DNA from: VXMT01 sp965204835
GTDB taxonomy: Bacteria > Chloroflexota > Dehalococcoidia > UBA2979
Direction of reading: 5' to 3'
Length of the DNA: 64,000 nucleotides
Assembly (NCBI GenBank): GCA_965204835.1
Contig: OZ242017.1
Coordinates: 2,294,001 to 2,358,000 of the forward strand
The notes under the pieces: model-generated
What the model saw: the letters and a program-made list of their open reading frames with translations, nothing else
What the model was told of the DNA's origin: nothing
Database searches by the model: none
Shown here: positions 59,282-64,000 of the stretch, in pieces
Position numbering within the stretch: the first letter of the stretch is position 1
Layout: every line of letters starts with the position of its first letter
Program-made: the position numbers and the translations under genes

Positions 59282-59809
59282 ATGATGAAGGATGTCGTGG
59301 ATTGGCTGGACGAGCACATGCGGACGCTCAAGCCGCTATATGCCACGCGACTCTCACACCACCAGCTCTTCGGAGAGACCGATCCCGTCGGGCTCTTCAT
59401 CCCCCGGCAAGTCATCGTCCGCGTCGTGCCAAGAGTGTTCTGGGTGGGCCGACTGGACCCGTCAGAACCGATCGAAGTGACCGTCGACAGCCATCCCGAG
59501 GTCCAGACGATTCGATGCGTCTGGTACAACAGCGTGCACCATGGCGGAGACCGCAACGAGACGCGACTCGTCGATTTTGACGCCGCGTCAGTGCTGGCCG
59601 ACCCAGAGTCGAGCGGCGCGCTCGTGATGTTCGCGTTCGAGCCCGCTAAGTGGCCAGAGGTGGCTCGGGCTCGCGTGTGGATGTGCGAGACAGCTGACGA
59701 AGAAGATCGAGCCGAGGATCGCCTCGGCCCTGCTGACCCGCGCTTCGGTGGAGCGCTCTGGCCGCACATCTTCGAGCGACTCGACAAGCCCGAGCACGCC
59801 TACGCATGA
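59282..59809 (+). CDS. EcoRII N-terminal-like effector-binding domain protein (stand-alone)
   Basis: 175 residues from ATG 59282 (GGGGCGAGC upstream). It shows a pseudobarrel-like pattern: SHHQLFGETDPVGLFIPRQV, then RCVWYNSVHHGGDRNETRLVDF and SSGALVMFAFEP, ending ALWPHIF. This recalls the N-terminal DNA/effector-binding domain of EcoRII-type restriction enzymes, but the C-terminal PD-(D/E)xK catalytic domain is absent. The assignment is from memory of the pattern and is tentative. It is divergent from the SRA-HNH gene, with the two starts 125 bp apart, and might recognise DNA for it or regulate it. Confidence 0.6.
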   Translation: MMKDVVDWLDEHMRTLKPLYATRLSHHQLFGETDPVGLFIPRQVIVRVVPRVFWVGRLDPSEPIEVTVDSHPEVQTIRCVWYNSVHHGGDRNETRLVDFDAASVLADPESSGALVMFAFEPAKWPEVARARVWMCETADEEDRAEDRLGPADPRFGGALWPHIFERLDKPEHAYA

Positions 59810-59841
59810 GCTCCGTTCAGCCCTCGTAGCGGCGTCGGCTA

Positions 59842-60861
59842 CTACTCGTCGCGCCCCTCCAACCCGAACGCCTCCGCGAGCAGCTCGTAGGACCGGAGGC
59901 GGTCGGCGAAGTCGTAGGTGATGGTGACGACGATGAACTCGTCGGCTTCGAGCTCGGTGGCGAGGGACTCCATGCGCTCCTTCACCCGCTCGGGGCCGCC
60001 GACGAGGGCGTTCTTGCGCTGGAAGTCGATGTACTCGCGCTCCGCCTCGTTCAGCTCCTCCGCCATCGCCGACTCCACCGAAGGCACGCCGTAGGCGCGC
60101 CCCTGCCGGTTGCGCAGCCGCCACATCCAGCGGCTCATCGCCAGCTCCTCGGCGCGCTCGTCGGTCTCGGCGCAGATCACCGAGACGCCGACGCTCACCC
60201 GCGGCTCCTCGAGCCACTGCGAGGGGCGGAAGATGCGGCGGTAGAGCGTGATCGCCTCGCCCGCCCACGCCTCGTTGATGAAGTGCGCGAACGAGTACGG
60301 CACGCCGAACTCCGCCGCCATGCTCGCGCTCTCCAGCGAGGAGCCGAGCATCCACGGCTCCGGGACCGTCGGGCCGAGCGGGGTCGCCTGTATGCCCGTG
60401 AAGTAGTGGCCCTCCGGCAGTTGGTCGGAGACGAAGCGCAGCAGGTCGGCGACCTGGTGCGGGTAGTGCTGGATGCCGAGCGCCCCCGGCCCGTGGGTGA
60501 GCGCCTGCGCGGTGCGGCCGTCGGAGCCCGGCGCACGTCCCACGCCGAGGTCGATGCGGCCGGGGTAGAGCGTCTCCAGCGTGCGGAAGTTCTCGGCGAC
60601 CTTGAGCGGGGCGTAGTGCGAGAGCATCACGCCGCCCGAGCCGATGCGCATCGTCGAGGTCTCCGCGGCGACGCGCGCGATGAGCACCTCGGGCGCGGAG
60701 CTGGCGAGGCCGCGGCTGTTGTGGTGCTCGGCGAGCCAGTAGCGACTGTAGCCGAGGCGCTCGGTCGCCTTCGCGAGCTCGATCGTCTCGGCCAGCGCCG
60801 CGGCGGCCGAGCCGCCCTCGCGGATGGGCGATTGGTCGAGCACGCCGAGGGTCAGGGTCAC
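59842..60861 (-). CDS. LLM-class flavin-dependent oxidoreductase (luciferase-like)
   Basis: 339 residues starting TLGVLDQSPIREGGSAAAAL, then GYSRYWLAEHHNSRGLASSAPEVL and RIGSGGVMLSHYAPLKVAE, the first half of the luciferase-like TIM barrel. RIDLGVGRAPGSD is the flavin-binding turn. It is of the MsnO8/YtmO-like group and uses FMNH2 or F420. The substrate is unknown. GTG 60861 is supported by GGGAGGTG upstream. Confidence 0.92.
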   Translation of the reverse strand: MTLTLGVLDQSPIREGGSAAAALAETIELAKATERLGYSRYWLAEHHNSRGLASSAPEVLIARVAAETSTMRIGSGGVMLSHYAPLKVAENFRTLETLYPGRIDLGVGRAPGSDGRTAQALTHGPGALGIQHYPHQVADLLRFVSDQLPEGHYFTGIQATPLGPTVPEPWMLGSSLESASMAAEFGVPYSFAHFINEAWAGEAITLYRRIFRPSQWLEEPRVSVGVSVICAETDERAEELAMSRWMWRLRNRQGRAYGVPSVESAMAEELNEAEREYIDFQRKNALVGGPERVKERMESLATELEADEFIVVTITYDFADRLRSYELLAEAFGLEGRDE

Positions 60862-60934
60862 CGCCGCACCTCCCGAGGGCGCGCACGCCGCGCACCGGGA
60901 TAGCGTACCGCGCATGACGCAGCGCGCATCCGCG

Positions 60935-61585
60935 TCAGTTGAGGCCCCCGGGCTCGTTCCAGCGCTGCACGGCCGCCTCGTCGACGCGGCGGCGCAGCAG
61001 CTCCAGGATCTCCTCGAACATCTCGACGGCACGCGCGAGGCGCTCGGCCGGGTCCAGCGTCTCGAGGAGCCGCTGGCGCTCGTCGGCCGTACCGGCGCCG
61101 GTCGCGCAGATGGCGTCGGCGAGCGCGCCGCTGCCCTCGGGCACCTCGGCGTCCGGGTCGCGCTCGTACTCGCCGCGCGCCCGCGCGCGCAGCCCGGCGA
61201 ACGCGCGGAGCTGCTCCGCGGCGCGCTCGCGCAGCTCCACGGGAGCCTCGACCGAGGGCTCCTCGACGAGCTCGGCGTCGGCCCAGAGGTAGGGGCGGTC
61301 GTGGTGCAGCTCGGTGATGCGGAAGCGCCGCTCGCCCCGCGAGGAGAGCGCGATCTGGTTGAGGATGTTCGGCTCGGCCCGCTCGATCCGTGCGGTCGTC
61401 CCGACGTCGTGGGGGACGGCGAAGCCGCCGACCTCGGGGCCCTCGCGGATGAGCACCACGCCGAAGGGCTCGCCGTCGCGCAGGCACTCCTCGACCAGCT
61501 GGAGGTAGCGCGGCTCGAAGACGTTGAGGGGCAGCGCCATCCCGGGGAAGAGCACGGTATGCAGCGGGAACAGGCGCAACTCCAT
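60935..61585 (-). CDS. LON N-terminal substrate-binding domain protein
   Basis: 216 residues. MELRLFPLHTVLFPGMALPLNVFEPRY is the diagnostic LON_substr_bdg (PUA-like) start, followed by FGVVLIREGPEVGG and FRITELHHDRPYLWA. The C-terminal half is helical. It lacks the ATPase and protease domains of Lon, as in YcaM/cereblon-like stand-alone proteins. It might recognise substrates for a protease. ATG 61585 has GAGGA upstream. It lies 73 nt upstream of the LLM gene on the same strand. Confidence 0.88.
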   Translation of the reverse strand: MELRLFPLHTVLFPGMALPLNVFEPRYLQLVEECLRDGEPFGVVLIREGPEVGGFAVPHDVGTTARIERAEPNILNQIALSSRGERRFRITELHHDRPYLWADAELVEEPSVEAPVELRERAAEQLRAFAGLRARARGEYERDPDAEVPEGSGALADAICATGAGTADERQRLLETLDPAERLARAVEMFEEILELLRRRVDEAAVQRWNEPGGLN

Positions 61586-61763
61586 CGCGTCCTCCCCGCC
61601 CGCAGCGTAGCGCGCGCGGCGCACACGCGTCGCGCGGGAACCTCCGCCGCCGGGAGCCGCGTTTACAGCCTGCGTCGCGCGTTGCTATGTTCGCGGCGGC
61701 AAGCGAGCCTCATCGGGCGCCCGTGCGGGGCGCCGACGGCAACGCTCACCTGGGAGGTAAGCC

Positions 61764-62876
61764 ATGGCAGGAGATCCACTGTTCACGCGAGTCTGCGAGG
61801 AGTACGGGGCTGAGTTCCCGATCGTCGCGTTCGCGCACACCAAGGACGTGATTGCAGCGGTCGTGAACGCAGGGGGCATCGGCGTCCTCGGCGCGACCGG
61901 CTCGACGCCCGACGAGATCGACAGCGACGTGCGCTGGATCCGCGAGCGCGTGGGCGACAAGCCGTTCGGCGTGGACCTGCTGGTCCCGGCGTCGTTCGTG
62001 CAGGGCAACATGGAAGACCTGGAGGAGATGATCCCGCAGGAGCACCGCGACTTCGTCGCGAACCTCATGGCGGAGAACGAGATCCCGCCTCCGAAGAACG
62101 AGCCCGAGGGCGGCATCGACGCCGGCCTGATGGAGAAGGCGCAGAAGCAGCTCGAGGTCGTCCTCGAGAACCGCGTGCCGATCTTCGCCTCCGGCCTCGG
62201 CAGCCCCGCGTTCATCCTCGACAAGGCGCACGACATGGGCGTGCAGTGCTGGGGCCTGATCGGGATGAAGCGCCAGGCCGTGCGTGAGCTCGACGCGAAG
62301 GTCGACGGCATCATCGCGCAGGGCGGCGACTCCGGCGGCCACAGCGGCCGCATCGGCACCTTCTCGCTGGTGCCGGAGGTCGTGAAGGCGCGCAACGAGC
62401 TCAACCCGGACAGCATCGTGCTCGCCGCGGGTGGGGTCACCACCGGCACGCACGTCGCGGCTGCGATCGCGATGGGCGCCGACGCCGTCTGGTGCGGCAC
62501 CATCTGGCAGGCGACGAACGAGTCCGAGACCGAGATGTACGCCAAGCAGAAGCTGGTGAACGCGGTCATCGAGGACGCCGTGCAGTCGCGCGCGACCACC
62601 GGCAAGCCGGTGCGCCAGGTGCGCTCGAAGTGGACCGAGGCGTGGGACGCGCCCGAGGCGCCGGACCCGCTGCCGATGCCGCTCCAGCCGATGCTGGTCG
62701 CGGAGGTCAAGCAGGCCATCGACGACCACCACCTCGAGGACTGGAGCGGTCCGCCGGCCGGGCAGGGCGTGGGTCACATCACGTCGATCAAGCCCGCGCG
62801 GCAGGTCATCTTCGACCTCATGGAGGAAGCGCAGGAGGTGATGGAGCGCCTGAGCGGCCAGCCCGTCGGCGCGTAG
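61764..62876 (+). CDS. Nitronate monooxygenase (2-nitropropane dioxygenase family)
   Basis: 370 residues. The FMN TIM barrel is visible in IVAFAHTKDVIAAVVNAGG, GVLGATGSTPDEI, AQGGDSGGHSGRIGTF and VLAAGGVTTGTHVAAAIAMGADAVWCGT. The His in GGHSG is the family's catalytic histidine position. It oxidises alkyl nitronates or related compounds with O2. A strong ribosome site GGAGG precedes the ATG by 7 nt. It has a long insertion (about residues 75-125) relative to short forms. Confidence 0.92.
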   Translation: MAGDPLFTRVCEEYGAEFPIVAFAHTKDVIAAVVNAGGIGVLGATGSTPDEIDSDVRWIRERVGDKPFGVDLLVPASFVQGNMEDLEEMIPQEHRDFVANLMAENEIPPPKNEPEGGIDAGLMEKAQKQLEVVLENRVPIFASGLGSPAFILDKAHDMGVQCWGLIGMKRQAVRELDAKVDGIIAQGGDSGGHSGRIGTFSLVPEVVKARNELNPDSIVLAAGGVTTGTHVAAAIAMGADAVWCGTIWQATNESETEMYAKQKLVNAVIEDAVQSRATTGKPVRQVRSKWTEAWDAPEAPDPLPMPLQPMLVAEVKQAIDDHHLEDWSGPPAGQGVGHITSIKPARQVIFDLMEEAQEVMERLSGQPVGA

Positions 62877-63026
62877 TCACCGACCGCTCCTCGCACGTAG
62901 CGCAGTTCGCGCCCGCTCGCCGCACGGCGGGCGGGCGCTGCGCGCCTCGACGCACCGCGAGGTCCCTCACGCGTTGGCCCCTCGCGGGCGACGCTGCGGG
63001 AGGCCATAAGCTTCCAGGGAGCGCCC

Positions 63027-63467
63027 ATGCCTGACGCCGGCCCCGCACCCGAGGGCTACGCCACGATCACGCCCTACCTCGTCGTCGAGGACGCCGCGGC
63101 GTACCTCGAGTTCCTCGCGACCGCGTTCGAGGCGGTCGAGCGCATGCGGATGGAGATGCCGGGCGGCGGGATCGGCCATGCGGAGGTCGAGATCGGCGAC
63201 TCGGTGCTAATGGTCTCCGACGCCGCGCCTCCCGACTTCCCGGCCACGGAGGGGCAGTTCCACCTCTACGTCGAGGACGTCGACGGCGCGTACGTGATCG
63301 CGGTCAAGGCGGGCGCCACCGCCGTCGCCGACCCCGAGGACCAGCCCTACGGCGACCGCATCGCCCGCATCCTCGACCCGGCCGGCAACCGCTGGTCCCT
63401 CGCCACGCACATCGAGGATGTCGACATGGACGAGCTGGCGCGGCAGATGGCGGAGGGTGAGGAGTAG
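63027..63467 (+). CDS. VOC/PhnB-like glyoxalase-superfamily protein
   Basis: 146 residues starting ITPYLVVEDAAAYLEFLATAF and ending RIARILDPAGNRWSLATHIEDV, the PhnB-type pattern. Two beta-alpha-beta-beta-beta modules fit the length. Metal-site residues are partly present (GHAEVEIGDS). Substrate unknown. Unlike the cassette VOC gene at 4130, its codon use matches the chromosome. Confidence 0.9.
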   Translation: MPDAGPAPEGYATITPYLVVEDAAAYLEFLATAFEAVERMRMEMPGGGIGHAEVEIGDSVLMVSDAAPPDFPATEGQFHLYVEDVDGAYVIAVKAGATAVADPEDQPYGDRIARILDPAGNRWSLATHIEDVDMDELARQMAEGEE

Positions 63468-63476
63468 TCCCCGCCG

Positions 63477-64000
63477 TCAGTCCAGCAGGTCGGGACCGAG
63501 GTCGTGGTCGACGAGGAGGTCGCCGAGGCGGCGGCGGTGCCAGCGCGGGCTGCCGAGCTGGTGGTACAGCGACCGCGAAAGCTGGGTGTAGAGCGTGAGC
63601 CCGTACTCGTGCATCACGCCGACGCCGGCGTGTACCTCGTGCGAGAAGTTCACCGCCTGCACGAACCCCTCGCTCGCCACCGCCTTCGCGAGGTGCGAGG
63701 CGACCTCGCCGCCTGACTTGCCCTCGTCGAGCCGCCACAGCGCCTCGTACGTGGTCCAGCGGGACGCGTCGACGTGGTTGACGAGCTGGATGATGTGGTT
63801 CTGCACGTGCTGGAAGCGCCCGATCGGCTGGCCGAACTGCCGCCGCTCGCGGCTGTACTCGACGGCCAGGTCGAATGCGGCCTGCCCGCCGCCGACCTGG
63901 TAGGCGCACAGCACCGGCGTCGCGCGCGTGAGCGCGCGCTCCAGCGCCGCCTCCGCCTCGCCGGCCTCCCCAAGCACCGCCGAGGTGGGCGCCCGCACGC
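63477..64000 (-). CDS. Acyl-CoA dehydrogenase, C-terminal part (5' end beyond window)
   Basis: About 174 residues of the C-terminal helical domain of an acyl-CoA dehydrogenase: RERRQFGQPIGRFQHVQNHI (FAD/adenine contact helix), EVHAGVGVMHEYGLTLYTQL and SRSLYHQLGSPRWHR. The coding frame is open at the right edge, so the start and N-terminal domains are missing. It oxidises an acyl-CoA to the enoyl-CoA with electrons passing to ETF. Confidence 0.9.
   Translation of the reverse strand, partial: VRAPTSAVLGEAGEAEAALERALTRATPVLCAYQVGGGQAAFDLAVEYSRERRQFGQPIGRFQHVQNHIIQLVNHVDASRWTTYEALWRLDEGKSGGEVASHLAKAVASEGFVQAVNFSHEVHAGVGVMHEYGLTLYTQLSRSLYHQLGSPRWHRRRLGDLLVDHDLGPDLLD

Overview
The window is a stretch of a very GC-rich bacterial chromosome with dense, mostly ordinary housekeeping operons. 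GTG starts and 4-nt GTGA/ATGA overlaps are frequent. The mix of a complete Ccm (System I) cytochrome c maturation cluster, a caa3-type oxidase, CtaA/CtaB, 'EPTP'-type low-complexity tails on exported proteins and the coaD/coiled-coil neighbourhood fits an aerobic member of the Chloroflexota (Dehalococcoidia-like). That placement is inference, not proof.

Layout. 1-3.5 kb: the end of an ABC exporter, a lipoprotein esterase and a frameshifted nitroreductase. 3.58-4.58 kb: a small lower-GC cassette (ArsR regulator + VOC protein) abutting the 3' end of a CAT-anticodon tRNA. 4.7-11.8 kb: HIT protein, P450, AarF kinase-like protein, amidase, two divergent ferredoxin-like genes (one a membrane fusion), DinB protein and a small membrane protein. 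11.9-16.9 kb (minus): greA-lysS-SRPBCC-HAD-Nudix-serS. 17.1-22.3 kb (plus): HtrA-like protease, a GH18-like exported protein, rsmD, coaD and a coiled-coil protein. 22.4-29.5 kb (minus): hydrolase lipoprotein, leuS, a tiny membrane protein, a PQQ-type sugar dehydrogenase and an MMPL transporter. 29.56-34.5 kb: two tandem cassettes ending at tRNA-Ala(GGC), one with a large exported metallopeptidase and one with a trypsin-like protease. 34.7-39 kb: DUF1330, macro domain, YIP1, rsmG and a second GreA. 38.1-52.6 kb: the respiratory block, with ctaB, ctaA and the ccm cluster on minus, coxBACD on plus and ctaG on minus. 53.5-57.5 kb: NAD+ synthase, a helical protein, a ROK-like protein and a FolP-like protein. 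57.5-59.8 kb: a lower-GC nuclease/restriction island (NYN, SRA-HNH, EcoRII-N-like). 59.8-64 kb: LLM oxidoreductase, LON-domain protein, nitronate monooxygenase, VOC protein and the end of an acyl-CoA dehydrogenase.

The most striking structure is a family of three compact gene cassettes (about 1.0, 3.6 and 1.3 kb) at two different tRNA genes. Each begins with a copy of the target tRNA's 3' terminus followed by a shared left-end motif. Each carries one or two genes pointing toward the tRNA after a 246-302 bp leader. Each ends 60-140 bp past its last gene in a shared right-end motif that forms a small hairpin with compensatory stem changes. None carries a recombinase. They look like tRNA-anchored gene cassettes moved in trans by an integrase encoded elsewhere, arranged somewhat like integron cassettes but without recognisable attC sites. 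I do not recognise a described system that matches. The second notable region is the three-gene restriction-like island at 57.5-59.8 kb.
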